This document shows, piece after piece, positions 26,069 to 36,123 of a DNA stretch of 41,493 nucleotides (its first letter is position 1; every line of letters starts with the position of its first letter). The notes beneath the pieces are model-generated. The model did not search any database. It was given only the letters and a program-made list of their open reading frames with translations, and was not told the origin of the DNA. The translations under genes were made by a program, and so were the position numbers. The stretch spans positions 1-41,493 of the forward strand of contig SKND01000276.1 in NCBI GenBank assembly GCA_007120695.1, written 5' to 3'. This stretch comes from Bacteroidales bacterium (GTDB lineage Bacteria; Bacteroidota; Bacteroidia; Bacteroidales; PUMT01).

Positions 26069-27313
26069 TCAGGCTACTTTGAGTTTCTTTATATTTACTT
26101 TTTCCAGTTTCTCTTTTGCAAATTTAAGGTCGATCCGAAGCTCTCTGCTTTTTCCCGAGGGCATCTCGAACATCGGATCTATCATTATCGCCTCACATAT
26201 GGAACGAAGTCCCCTTGCTCCCAGCTTGAATTCGACGGCCTTATCAACTATGTACTCAAGAACATCTTCTTCAACCTCAAGACTTATCCCATCCATCTTG
26301 AAAAGCTTAACATACTGCTTTATCATTGAATTCTTCGGCTCGGTAAGTATGGCGCGAAGGGTTGTGCGGTCGAGAGGATTAAGGTATGTGAGCACGGGCA
26401 GTCTTCCTATAATTTCAGGAATTAAACCAAAAGATTTGAGGTCTTGCGGAGCGATATACTGTAACAGGTTTTCCCTGTCCAGCTGATCTGCCCTTGCAGA
26501 CGCAGAATAGCCCACAACCTTGGTGTTTAACCGCTGGCCTATCTTCCTCTCGATGCCGTCAAAAGCACCACCACAAATGAAAAGTATATTCTTGGTGTTG
26601 ACTGGGATCATTTTCTGGTCAGGATGTTTCCGCCCGCCCTGAGGGGGCACATTTACAACCGAACCTTCCAGCAGTTTCAGCAGTCCCTGCTGAACACCTT
26701 CGCCGCTGACATCACGTGTTATCGAAGGATTATCACTCTTCCGTGCAATTTTGTCAATCTCATCAATAAATACTATGCCCCTTTCGGCCGACTCAACATT
26801 GTAATCTGAAACCTGTAAAAGCCTGGTGAGGATGCTTTCAATATCTTCTCCCACATATCCGGCTTCAGTAAGAACAGTTGCATCTACTATGGTGAAGGGC
26901 ACATGCAGCAGCCGTGCTATTGTTCTTGCAAGCAGGGTTTTGCCAGTTCCTGTCTCTCCCACAAGAATTATATTGGACTTCTCTATCTCAGTATCCTGAT
27001 CATCCCTGTGGCTTTCCTGCATCAGCCTTTTATAATGATTGTATACTGCAACCGATATAAATTTTTTGGCATCATCCTGTCCGATCACATATTGGTCGAG
27101 AAACGTCTTTATCTCTATAGGCTTCAGGAGCTTGATATGTTTGAGGTCGAGATCCGATTTAGATTTGACTTCCTCTTTTACGATTCCGTATGCCTGTTCT
27201 GCACAGGAGTCACATATATGTCCTGATACTCCTGCAATCAGCAGGTTGGTTTCCTTCTTGGTCCTGCCGCAGAAGGAACACTTCTCAGATTTTTTGTCGT
27301 TCGAATAAGCCAT
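26069..27313 (-). CDS. clpX: ATP-dependent Clp protease ATP-binding subunit ClpX
   Basis: CSFCGR zinc finger, [24 protein letters not shown]. Confidence 0.97.
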   Translation of the reverse strand: MAYSNDKKSEKCSFCGRTKKETNLLIAGVSGHICDSCAEQAYGIVKEEVKSKSDLDLKHIKLLKPIEIKTFLDQYVIGQDDAKKFISVAVYNHYKRLMQESHRDDQDTEIEKSNIILVGETGTGKTLLARTIARLLHVPFTIVDATVLTEAGYVGEDIESILTRLLQVSDYNVESAERGIVFIDEIDKIARKSDNPSITRDVSGEGVQQGLLKLLEGSVVNVPPQGGRKHPDQKMIPVNTKNILFICGGAFDGIERKIGQRLNTKVVGYSASARADQLDRENLLQYIAPQDLKSFGLIPEIIGRLPVLTYLNPLDRTTLRAILTEPKNSMIKQYVKLFKMDGISLEVEEDVLEYIVDKAVEFKLGARGLRSICEAIMIDPMFEMPSGKSRELRIDLKFAKEKLEKVNIKKLKVA

Positions 27314-27383
27314 AATATATCAGTTCCGTTATTTGAATTCCATGTTTTTTCCGGTGGCGGGTACATTCTCATTAATCATGTAT

Positions 27384-28067
27384 CTACTTTTTCTTTTGGT
27401 TTCTGAACAGTACTTCGTCGATCATGCCGTACTCCTTTGCTTCTTCAGAAGTCATCCAGTAATCCCGGTCTGAATCTTTCTCAACTTTTTTGAACGACTG
27501 TCCTGTATGGTCAGAAATTATTTCATACAGCTCTTTTTTGAGTTTTTGTATCTCGCGAACAGTTATCTCAATATCTGAAACCTGTCCCTGCGCACCCCCC
27601 ATTGGCTGGTGTATCATCATTCTTGAGTGCTTCAGACCTGAACGTTTTCCTTTTGCACCAGCTGCAAGCAGGACTGCCGACATTGAGGCAGCCATTCCCG
27701 TGCAGATGGTGGCAATGTCAGATCCGATGTATTGCATTGTATCATAAATACCCAGTCCTGCATGTACTGATCCGCCCGGACTGTTGATGTAGATCTGGAT
27801 GTCTTTGGCCGGGTCTGAAGATTCGAGGTACAGCAACTGCGCCTGTACTATATTTGCTACATAATCGTCAATTGGAAGTCCCAGAAAAATTATCCTGTCC
27901 ATCATCAGGCGTGAGAAAACATCCATTGAGGCAATATTGAGCTGTCTCTCTTCAATGATGGTGGGTGAAATGTATGAATTCAGGAGTGACTGGTAACTGT
28001 CAATTCTTGACCCGCTCATGCCCAGGTGGCCGGTCGCATATTTGCGGAAATCGTTTTCTTTACTCAT
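27384..28067 (-). CDS. clpP: ATP-dependent Clp protease proteolytic subunit ClpP
   Basis: YINSPGGSVHAGLGIYDTMQ, GMAASMSAVLLAAG (Ser), MIHQPMGG (His). Confidence 0.97.
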   Translation of the reverse strand: MSKENDFRKYATGHLGMSGSRIDSYQSLLNSYISPTIIEERQLNIASMDVFSRLMMDRIIFLGLPIDDYVANIVQAQLLYLESSDPAKDIQIYINSPGGSVHAGLGIYDTMQYIGSDIATICTGMAASMSAVLLAAGAKGKRSGLKHSRMMIHQPMGGAQGQVSDIEITVREIQKLKKELYEIISDHTGQSFKKVEKDSDRDYWMTSEEAKEYGMIDEVLFRNQKKK

Positions 28068-28334
28068 TTTTTTCGGTGTTGGTTTTACTGCTGTAAATTT
28101 AGTAAACTAATTTGCAGAAAAAAGTTATGGATGGTTTTCCATGATACAAAAGTCTCAAAATAAAATGAACAAACCACGGGGATTGACTTCGTCGATCTCA
28201 CATGGGTTATTGTTTACATTTAGCAATATAGATCAGATGTGACATTCATACGTTTGAAATGCTAAACATGAGTTACTTGCTAATCATAAATGATAAGTTT
28301 ATTGTATGTGAGAACGGCCGCAGGGTATTTATAG

Positions 28335-29693
28335 TTACTCCTGCTCAAATAATTTGGCAAACTCCTCCTCTTTTACCTTCTTCTCCTCCAGTTTAGCAGT
28401 CTCTTTTACAAGATGGGTTATTTTTTCCTGGAATTTCTGCTCGTACAACCTTCTTCTTTCCTGGTCCTTTTTGAGCATCTCACCAGCGTAGTTTTTAAGG
28501 TGTTCTTCAGGTACATCGGCCATGCCATATTGCCGGAATTGCATGAGAACCTGCTGTTTGGCCAGATCTTCCACCTCGGCGGGCTCTACCTTAAGATCAA
28601 ACTTCTTGATGAAGGCATCTTGTATGAGTTGCCATTTAAGGTCGTCTTTGACTTTTGGAAAATCTTTTTCAAGATCCTCTTCGCTTACTTTACCAGCGTT
28701 TGATTCAAGAAGCCAGCGTTTGATGAATTCTTCGGGAAGTTCGGTCTTCACTTTGCCTGTCATTTTGGCTTTTGTGTCGATAAACAGCTTGTAATCGCTG
28801 TTCTGGGCATATGCCTTTTCAATCTCCTCCTTCAACTTGTTTCTGAACTCTTCCTCAGATTTGATCTCTCCCTCCCCGAATGCCTTATCAAAGAGTTCCT
28901 GGTTAAGTTCTGCCTTTTTCCAGCGGTTTATCTCTTCAATGGTCAGCTGGAAGATCATTGATTCAGTTTCGATTTTTTCTTTTTCAATTCCAAGTAATTG
29001 TGCAAGTTCTGCGTCGCTTGGGTATGCCTTCTTAAGATCTATTTGCAGGATATCGCCCACTTTTGATCCCGTAAGCTGCTTTTTGATCTCTTCATCTTTG
29101 ATAACTCTCATCGACAGTGAAGAACCTTCTACCGAAATTCCTTCTTCTATAACTTCATTTTCACTACTTAACTGGCTGAGGTTTCCTTTGATTACATCCT
29201 CTTCTTCAACTTCATCACCACTTACCATCTCTCCAAACTGGTTTGCGTAATTGTCGGCATGCTTGTCGATCATCTCTTTATCAGCATCAATTAAATAGTA
29301 AGGAAACATATCCTTTTGGGAAATATCTACCTCAATTTCGGGAGCTATACCAATATCAAATGCAAACTCAAAATCTTCCTGATTATCAAAGTCAATCTTC
29401 TTCTGATGTTCTTTGCTGGAAAGTGGTTCGCCCAGTATATTAAGCTGTTGGTCATCGATATATTTTGTGAGCGATTCAGATACAATCCGGTTTATCTCTT
29501 CCAGCAGTACCTGTTTATAGTACATCTTTTTAATCAGTCCTATCGGAACCATTCCCGGTCTGAATCCGGGCATATTTGCTTTTTTCTTCAGGTCTTTCAG
29601 CTTGTCTGTTACCTGTTTATCATAATCGGGTTTTTCTACCTGGATTCTGATCAGTGCGTTCAGATCGTCCTTGTTTTCTTTTGTAACTTGCAT
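28335..29693 (-). CDS. tig: Trigger factor
   Basis: Ribosome-binding motif MPGFRPGMVPIGLIKKMYY and trigger-factor architecture, upstream of clpP-clpX. Confidence 0.95.
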   Translation of the reverse strand: MQVTKENKDDLNALIRIQVEKPDYDKQVTDKLKDLKKKANMPGFRPGMVPIGLIKKMYYKQVLLEEINRIVSESLTKYIDDQQLNILGEPLSSKEHQKKIDFDNQEDFEFAFDIGIAPEIEVDISQKDMFPYYLIDADKEMIDKHADNYANQFGEMVSGDEVEEEDVIKGNLSQLSSENEVIEEGISVEGSSLSMRVIKDEEIKKQLTGSKVGDILQIDLKKAYPSDAELAQLLGIEKEKIETESMIFQLTIEEINRWKKAELNQELFDKAFGEGEIKSEEEFRNKLKEEIEKAYAQNSDYKLFIDTKAKMTGKVKTELPEEFIKRWLLESNAGKVSEEDLEKDFPKVKDDLKWQLIQDAFIKKFDLKVEPAEVEDLAKQQVLMQFRQYGMADVPEEHLKNYAGEMLKKDQERRRLYEQKFQEKITHLVKETAKLEEKKVKEEEFAKLFEQE

Positions 29694-29851
29694 TGGAGAT
29701 TTGTTTTTGATGATTATTTCTTCTTAAGACCCGAAACGTTTCACAATGCCATGAAATTTTTAATCAGAAAGTGTTAAGCTACAGAAAAAAAATGTATGCA
29801 TTGCAGTACCCGGAAGATTTTTCAAAAATCATTTAAAACCGGAACGGGCAA

Positions 29852-29897
29852 AGAACCGCCAAAACTACCATTTGTTTACCGGTTGTTTGGCGGTTCT
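29852..29897. terminator. Strong hairpin downstream of tRNA-Leu (terminator or sRNA-like)
   Basis: AGAACCGCCAAA (29852-29863) / TTTGGCGGTTCT (29886-29897), perfect 12-bp stem, 22-nt loop. No immediate U-tract on the minus strand. Confidence 0.4.
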
Positions 29898-29908
29898 GTA
29901 TTTTCAAG

Positions 29909-29990
29909 TGCGGATGAAGGGACTCGAACCCCCACGCCTTGCGGCACTAGATCCTAAGTCTAGCGCGTCTACCAATTCCGCCACATCCGC
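29909..29990 (-). tRNA. tRNA-Leu (anticodon UAG)
   Basis: Minus strand GCGGATGTGGCGGAATTGGTAGACGCGCTAGACTTAGGATCTAGTGCCGCAAGGCGTGGGGGTTCGAGTCCCTTCATCCGCA: 7-bp acceptor stem, CTTAGGA anticodon loop, variable arm, GGTTCGAGTCC T-loop. 3' CCA not encoded. Confidence 0.96.
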
Positions 29991-30004
29991 AAAAAAATCA
30001 GGCG

Positions 30005-30012
30005 CAAAGATA
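30005..30012 (-). promoter_or_regulatory. Candidate -7 box for tRNA-Leu
   Basis: TATCTTTG on the minus strand, 15 nt upstream of the mature tRNA 5' end. Confidence 0.4.
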
Positions 30013-30141
30013 TTTAAAAATATTTACAAACCCGAATTTTAAGTTAAAAACTCAAGTATTTTAACCGCTCAGACTACAATGTTACCAGCAGGAAGATGTT
30101 AGAAAAAAGTATATGTGGGATATTTTCTGTAAATGTATTCT

Positions 30142-30188
30142 ATGCGTCTGTGTGTAATTTTACGCAGAAAAAATTTAATGTATATTTG
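30142..30188 (+). promoter_or_regulatory. 47-bp repeated promoter/operator element, copy C
   Basis: Identical over 47 bp to 22310-22356; TATATTTG -7 box 21 nt before ATG 30210. Confidence 0.75.
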
Positions 30189-30209
30189 TGCGGTATAATT
30201 AAAATAGTT

Positions 30210-30644
30210 ATGCCGGAATATTTAACCAGGGCGCTTTCAGTCTGGTTTATAGGATTCTTCCCCTGGGCCGAAATTTATGTAGCTGTTCCTGCCGGATTTG
30301 GCCTGGGGCTGGATATTTATTCAATTGTGGGTTGGAGTGTTTTCGGCAATTATCTTCCGGCGATAATTATTGCAATGTCCTATGACTCCCTTTTGAGATA
30401 TCCGCGAATCAACAGGTGGTTTTCAAAGCTTTCATCTCCAAAAATTAAAACCAGGATTGAAAAAAACGGAATATGGGCAACTATACTGCTTACACCCTGG
30501 CTGGGAGTTTGGGCAATGGCTGCCACCGTCAAAATATTTGGCATGAAGACCCGCCCGTTCCTCCTTGCCTCCCTGGTGAGTTTATTGGTTTATGCTGTTG
30601 TACTTTCACTTATTATTGATCTTGGTATCGGCTTTTTTTCCTGA
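30210..30644 (+). CDS. COG2426-type small multidrug export / DUF-family membrane protein
   Basis: Hydrophobic protein with FFPWAEIYVAVPAGFGLGLD and TPWLGVWAMAATVKIFGMKTRPF. The ORF track start at 30096 is upstream of the promoter element, so ATG 30210 is preferred. Confidence 0.75.
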   Translation: MPEYLTRALSVWFIGFFPWAEIYVAVPAGFGLGLDIYSIVGWSVFGNYLPAIIIAMSYDSLLRYPRINRWFSKLSSPKIKTRIEKNGIWATILLTPWLGVWAMAATVKIFGMKTRPFLLASLVSLLVYAVVLSLIIDLGIGFFS

Positions 30645-30696
30645 CCAGGCGGATTGTATCCACCGAACGATTAACTCAAAGCAAATCTTCAAATCT

Positions 30697-31470
30697 TTAC
30701 CTTATCAACGAGAAATTCTGTCCCAGGTAGAGTTTCCTCACCTGCTCATCAGCGGCAAGCTCTTCGGCATTACCGGCTTTGAGGATTTTGCCTTCAAAAA
30801 GCAGGTATGCCCTGTCGGTAATAGAAAGTGTTTCGTGCACATTGTGGTCGGTAATCAAAATGCCGATATTTTTTTCTTTCAGCTTCCGGACAATCTGCTG
30901 GATATCCTCAACCGCAATGGGATCGACTCCTGCAAAGGGTTCATCAAGAAGAATGAAGCTCGGTTTAAGGGCCAGTGATCTGGCAATCTCGGTACGTCTC
31001 CGTTCACCACCTGAAAGCTGTATTCCCAGACTCTTACGTATGTGTTGTAAACCAAATTCCTCAAGCAGCGTTTCTACCCTTTCCTTTTGTTCAGATTTAG
31101 GCAGATCTGACAGTTCAAGCACGGCAAGAATATTGTCCTCGACCGATAGCTTTCTGAACACAGATGCCTCCTGTGCCAGGTAACCTATTCCCTTCTGGGC
31201 CCTTTTGTATACCGGCTCATTTGTTATGTTAGTGTCGTTCAGGAATATGTGTCCCTCGTTCGGGGTGATTAACCCGACTATCATATAGAAGGAGGTTGTT
31301 TTACCTGCCCCGTTAGGTCCGAGAAGGCCAACAATTTCACCCTGTTCAAGCTCTATTGAGACGTGGTTCACAACAGTTCTTTTGCGATACCTCTTTACAA
31401 GGTTCCTGGTCTTCAAAACCATTTTACTCTCCTCAACCGGGGAGAGGGACTTTCCGGATTCCTGTATCAT
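30697..31470 (-). CDS. lptB: LPS export ABC transporter ATP-binding protein
   Basis: [68 protein letters not shown]. Confidence 0.95.
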   Translation of the reverse strand: MIQESGKSLSPVEESKMVLKTRNLVKRYRKRTVVNHVSIELEQGEIVGLLGPNGAGKTTSFYMIVGLITPNEGHIFLNDTNITNEPVYKRAQKGIGYLAQEASVFRKLSVEDNILAVLELSDLPKSEQKERVETLLEEFGLQHIRKSLGIQLSGGERRRTEIARSLALKPSFILLDEPFAGVDPIAVEDIQQIVRKLKEKNIGILITDHNVHETLSITDRAYLLFEGKILKAGNAEELAADEQVRKLYLGQNFSLIR

Positions 31471-31493
31471 AAGATATAAGACATATTAACTAA

Positions 31494-32315
31494 TTATGAT
31501 GACTGTTTTTGGGCAGCAAGTCTTTCTTTTTTAATTATCCTGTGAGATAATCTGATACCTACTTCATATAGAAACATCAGGGGAAAAGCTACCAGGATCT
31601 GGCTGAAAACATCCGGTGGGGTAATAATGGCTGACAATGCAAGTACAATAACAAGCGAATGCCTGCGATATTTCCTGAGAAATTCGGGTGTCACCAGTCC
31701 GATTTTTGTAAGGAAGAAAATAAGGACCGGCAGTTCAAACAGCAGTCCTGCAGCCAGGGCAATGGCCGTGACTGTCGAAATGTAGGACATCAGGTTAATC
31801 TGGTTAGTAACTTCGGCACTTACCTGGTATGAACCAAGAAAGTTCACTGAAAGTGGTATAATTACATAATAGGCGAAAAGAACGCCAAAAATAAACAACA
31901 GGGAAATATAAAATACCGCCCCTTTTGCATATTGCTGCTCCTTGTCATAAAGAGCCGGACCTATGAAACGCCACAATTCAAAAATCAGGTAGGGGAACGA
32001 AAAAATAAGCCCGATTATCATCGAAACCATAATGTGAGTGGTGAACTGGCCTGCCATATTAATATTGATAAGCTGAAATGGCTCAGCATTGATGCATAGA
32101 GCAGGTATTCCTATCATTGTTCCGAATGCACAAAGATTACGGTTGGTGAAAAACTCCGGAGTTTTTGGAGCAATTATAATGTTGGTGAATATAAAATCTT
32201 TAAATACAAAAGCAACTATTGCAAACACTACAACTGCAAAAATTGACCTGACCAGGTGCCATCTCAGCGCTTCCAGGTGGTCAAGAAAAGACATTTCATT
32301 TTCAGTTTTGGCCAT
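31494..32315 (-). CDS. tatC: Sec-independent protein translocase TatC
   Basis: MSFLDHLEALRWHLVRS N-terminus, polytopic, ALSAIITPPDVFSQILVAFPLMFLYEVGI. Confidence 0.95.
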   Translation of the reverse strand: MAKTENEMSFLDHLEALRWHLVRSIFAVVVFAIVAFVFKDFIFTNIIIAPKTPEFFTNRNLCAFGTMIGIPALCINAEPFQLININMAGQFTTHIMVSMIIGLIFSFPYLIFELWRFIGPALYDKEQQYAKGAVFYISLLFIFGVLFAYYVIIPLSVNFLGSYQVSAEVTNQINLMSYISTVTAIALAAGLLFELPVLIFFLTKIGLVTPEFLRKYRRHSLVIVLALSAIITPPDVFSQILVAFPLMFLYEVGIRLSHRIIKKERLAAQKQSS

Positions 32316-32335
32316 GATAATGTGAAAATTATTAT

Positions 32336-33310
32336 TTATACTACGCCTTCTTTCAGTATGTCGTGCAGGTGGATAATACCTGCATAAACGCCGTTATTAA
32401 GGATCAGCAACTGGGTGATATTGTTCTGTTTCATCAGATCAAATGCATCGATCGCAAGTGCATCAAAATCTATGGTCCGGGGATTCTTCGTCATGATGTC
32501 TCCCGCTTTCAGCGATCCAATATCGGCCGATCTTTCAAGCATTCTCCTTAAGTCTCCATCTGTAATAACCCCGGCAAGGTTACCTTTTTCATCAAGCACG
32601 GCCGTTGCACCCAGTCTTTTTGATGATATTTCTACTATTGAACGGGATATGGAATCATTTATGCTGACCCCGGGTATTTTATTTTCCATGAAAAAATCGG
32701 AAACTCTCATATACAGTTTTTTACCGAGTGATCCGCCGGGATGAAATCTGGCATAATCCTTACCGGTAAATCCACGGCATTCAAGCAGGCATATGGCAAT
32801 TGCATCTCCCATTACAAGCTGTACGGTAGTACTCGATGTAGGGGCAAGGTTATTCGGACATGCCTCTTCCTCCACTGGCGTCAATATTGAGATATCTGCT
32901 TTTTGTCCTAGAAATGACTCCCTGTCTGACACCATTGCTATAATATTGTTACCCATGTTTCTGATAAGCGGAACAAGCACTTTTATTTCGGGTGAGTTGC
33001 CGCTTTTTGAGATACACAAAACTATATCATTTTCCTGAATAATACCCAAATCACCGTGTATTGCATCGGCTGCATGCATAAATACCGAAGGTGTACCCGT
33101 TGAATTAAGGGTTGCCACTATTTTGTGCCCTATTATTGCACTTTTCCCGATACCGGTAACAATAAGCCTCCCCTTACCATTAAAAATGATACTGATTGCA
33201 CGGGCAAATTCATCGTCTATATACCCTGCAAGCTTTTTAACCGCATGAGCTTCGGTGTTGATGGTCCGTACAGCAATGTTTTTAATTGCTTCCGGTGATT
33301 TTGGTATCAT
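32336..33310 (-). CDS. kdsD: Arabinose-5-phosphate isomerase, SIS + CBS domains
   Basis: VTGIGKSAIIGHKIVATLNSTGTPSVFMHAADAIHGDLG, ARFHPGGSLGKKL, C-terminal CBS pair. ATG 33310 is preferred over 33376. Confidence 0.92.
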   Translation of the reverse strand: MIPKSPEAIKNIAVRTINTEAHAVKKLAGYIDDEFARAISIIFNGKGRLIVTGIGKSAIIGHKIVATLNSTGTPSVFMHAADAIHGDLGIIQENDIVLCISKSGNSPEIKVLVPLIRNMGNNIIAMVSDRESFLGQKADISILTPVEEEACPNNLAPTSSTTVQLVMGDAIAICLLECRGFTGKDYARFHPGGSLGKKLYMRVSDFFMENKIPGVSINDSISRSIVEISSKRLGATAVLDEKGNLAGVITDGDLRRMLERSADIGSLKAGDIMTKNPRTIDFDALAIDAFDLMKQNNITQLLILNNGVYAGIIHLHDILKEGVV

Positions 33311-33479
33311 AAATTTTTGATTGAATAAAAGCCTGTTTGCCTGGAACTCTTTCTGCCTGCAAAGTGGAATGATCAATTTGCGTTACCAGTTGGTCAAATT
33401 TCCGGTCATGATGTACGGGTAAATGTTAAAATTGTTTAATAAGTTAAAATATTGATAAGAAATATGTAAATTAGTGTTG

Positions 33480-33487
33480 CAAAGTTA
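33480..33487 (-). promoter_or_regulatory. Candidate -7 box for kdsD
   Basis: TAACTTTG on the minus strand fits TAnnTTTG. Confidence 0.25.
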
Positions 33488-33708
33488 TCTATTTATCATT
33501 TAAAAAAAATACATTGTTTTCGCCTGTTTTATTGCTTTCCCATAACGATATTCTCTCAGGAACCGCTGTTTGATGAGTAATTAAGTAACATTTATCATTA
33601 AAAAATATCAATTAATGTAATATATTTGTATTAGGTCATGTTTAGCACGGTTTTTGTTGATGGTCTCAGGATTTTTGCATAATTACAAATTTGAATTATT
33701 CTATAAAA

Positions 33709-35907
33709 ATGGAAATGGGAATAAAGTCCGGCATATCATTGCTTGATAACCTGAAATCCAACTTTGGGTTTACAAGTTTTAAAGGGAATCAGGAAGATAT
33801 TATCCGGAACGTGATGGATGGCAACGATACTTTTGTGTTGATGCCTACGGGGGGCGGCAAGTCTTTATGCTACCAGTTGCCTGCAATTCTTCTTGAAGGC
33901 ACTGCAATCATCATATCACCTCTTATAGCACTTATGAAGAATCAGGTCGATGCGATCAGGGCTTTCAGTGCTGAAGACGGGGTTGCTCACTTTATGAATT
34001 CCTCGCTCACCAAATCTGCTATTCAGAAAGTGAAAGAGGATCTCCTTTCGGGGAAAACAAAGATGCTTTATGTAGCGCCCGAATCGCTTACCAAGGAGGA
34101 AAATGTTAAGTTCCTTCAACAGGTCAGGGTCTCATTCTATGCAATTGACGAGGCGCACTGTATTTCTGAGTGGGGTCATGATTTCCGCCCGGAATACAGG
34201 AGGATCAGGGCCATTATAAATGAGGTAGGGGTGGCGCCCATAATTGCACTTACCGCTACGGCCACACCTAAGGTACAGCATGATATACAGAAAAACCTCG
34301 GGATGCTTGAAGCCAGCGTATTCAAATCCTCATTTAACAGGCCAAACCTGTATTATGAGATCAGGCCAAAAATTCATGCCGCCAAGGAGATAATAAAGTT
34401 TATCAAGAATAACCATGGTAAATCAGGAATAATCTACTGCCTTAGCCGTAAAAAAGTTGAGGAACTTGCCGAAACTCTTATAATCAACGGCATCAAGGCT
34501 CTGCCCTATCACGCAGGTATGGACTCAGCAACAAGGTCTGCCAACCAGGACAGCTTTTTGATGGAAGATGCTGATATTATTGTTGCAACCATTGCCTTTG
34601 GTATGGGTATTGACAAGCCTGATGTACGTTTTGTAATCCATTACGATATTCCAAAAAGCCTGGAGGGATATTACCAGGAGACAGGCAGGGCAGGAAGGGA
34701 CGGCGGAGAAGGAAAATGTATTACCTTTTATCGCTACAAAGATATCCAGAAGCTGGAGAAATTCATGCAGAACAAGCATATTGCCGAGCAGGAGATAGGG
34801 AAACAGTTATTGCTGGAAACAGTTGCTTATGCTGAGTCGTCAGTGTGCCGCAGAAAACACCTGCTGCACTACTTCGGAGAGGAGTATACCGAAGAGAATT
34901 GTGAATCATGCGATAACTGTATGAACCCCAAGACCCGTTTTGAGGGTAAGGAACATATTGCCCTGGTTTTGAAAACAGTTCTGGAGGTCAAAGAGAAGTT
35001 CAAGGCAGAGCATATTGCCGATATCATAACAGGACGGGCTACACAATCAGTTCAGACATATAAGCACAACAAACTTGAGCTGTTTGGCGAAGGCAGTGAG
35101 AACAGCGTCAAATACTGGCTTGCCGTTATCCGTCAGGCCATGATAGCAAAGCTGGTAGTCAAAGAGATAGAGAACTACGGACTGCTTCGGTTAAGTCCCG
35201 AAGGGCATGAATTCATCAAAAATCCCTACTCATTTATGCTTATCCAGGAGCAGGAGTATGACCATGACGATCCTGACGATTCAAACGGATCTTCCGGCAA
35301 AACCAGCACTGTTGATCTTGAGCTGCTGAGCATACTGAAAGATCTGAGAAAAAAAGTATCGAGAAAGAACAGCCTGCCGCCGTTTGTCATTTTCCAGGAT
35401 CCTTCACTCGAAGATATGGCCCTTCAATACCCCGTAACTCTTGATGAGATGCAGCATATTACAGGTGTTGGCAGTGGTAAGGCCAAACGGTATGGAAAGG
35501 AGTTTGTCGAGCTTATAAAGAATTATGTTGAGGAGAAAGAGATTGTCAGGCCACAGGATATGATAGTCAAGTCGGTTGTGAACAAATCGGGAGTAAAGGT
35601 CTCAATTATACAGGCAATCGACAGGAAAATGAGTCTTGATGACATTGCGTCCTCCAAAAATATGGAAATGCATGAATTGCTTTCGGAAATCGAAGCCATT
35701 GTCAATTCAGGCACCAAACTGAATATTGATTATTATATCGACGGACTGATTGATGAGGACAGGCAGGCAGATGTTTACGAGTATTTCCGGGAAGAGGCCG
35801 AGTCTGAATCGTTGCAAGAGGCCCTGGCCGAACTGGGTGAGGAGGATTTTTCAGAAGAAGATATCCGGCTTATGAGAATAAAATTCATTTCGGAGTTGGG
35901 TAACTGA
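33709..35907 (+). CDS. recQ: ATP-dependent DNA helicase RecQ
   Basis: MPTGGGKSLCYQLPA, DEAHCISEWGHDFRPEYRR, GRAGRDGG, Zn site CRRKHLLHYFGEEYTEENCESCDNC, HRDC region. ORF track start 33691 is TTG; ATG 33709 is preferred. Confidence 0.94.
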   Translation: MEMGIKSGISLLDNLKSNFGFTSFKGNQEDIIRNVMDGNDTFVLMPTGGGKSLCYQLPAILLEGTAIIISPLIALMKNQVDAIRAFSAEDGVAHFMNSSLTKSAIQKVKEDLLSGKTKMLYVAPESLTKEENVKFLQQVRVSFYAIDEAHCISEWGHDFRPEYRRIRAIINEVGVAPIIALTATATPKVQHDIQKNLGMLEASVFKSSFNRPNLYYEIRPKIHAAKEIIKFIKNNHGKSGIIYCLSRKKVEELAETLIINGIKALPYHAGMDSATRSANQDSFLMEDADIIVATIAFGMGIDKPDVRFVIHYDIPKSLEGYYQETGRAGRDGGEGKCITFYRYKDIQKLEKFMQNKHIAEQEIGKQLLLETVAYAESSVCRRKHLLHYFGEEYTEENCESCDNCMNPKTRFEGKEHIALVLKTVLEVKEKFKAEHIADIITGRATQSVQTYKHNKLELFGEGSENSVKYWLAVIRQAMIAKLVVKEIENYGLLRLSPEGHEFIKNPYSFMLIQEQEYDHDDPDDSNGSSGKTSTVDLELLSILKDLRKKVSRKNSLPPFVIFQDPSLEDMALQYPVTLDEMQHITGVGSGKAKRYGKEFVELIKNYVEEKEIVRPQDMIVKSVVNKSGVKVSIIQAIDRKMSLDDIASSKNMEMHELLSEIEAIVNSGTKLNIDYYIDGLIDEDRQADVYEYFREEAESESLQEALAELGEEDFSEEDIRLMRIKFISELGN

Positions 35908-35951
35908 CAACTTCCTGTAATGCGGGATAATATTACATTCAATGATTAATT

Positions 35952-35977
35952 GCCGGTTTTAAGAACCGGCTTTTTTA
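35952..35977 (+). terminator. Intrinsic terminator of recQ
   Basis: GCCGGTT-TTAAG-AACCGGC followed by TTTTTT. Confidence 0.85.
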
Positions 35978-36123
35978 TTGATAATTAATTTACTCTTTTA
36001 CAAAATTATTGCTCTTGTTGTAATATTTTTGTTACATGTTCGTCTTTGGGTTAATAGATTGCTGACCTTGCGAAACTTACCTGTGAAGGAAGTCTGACGA
36101 TGCGATAATTATTTAATAATCCT

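Noticed and set aside
26079-26486. 135-aa ORF antisense to clpX
   Set aside because: Antisense to a highly conserved gene; no recognisable motif.
28837-29250. 137-aa plus-strand ORF antisense to tig
   Set aside because: Ser/Ile/Phe-rich shadow translation of a well-supported trigger factor gene.
21913-30188. Invertible (phase-variable) promoter flanked by the 47-bp elements
   Set aside because: All copies lie in the same orientation, so recombination would delete rather than invert; no site-specific recombinase gene in the window.
33621-33628. TATATTTG upstream of recQ as a promoter
   Set aside because: -7 match is good but no -33 box at 19-21 nt in this AT-rich stretch; left uncalled.
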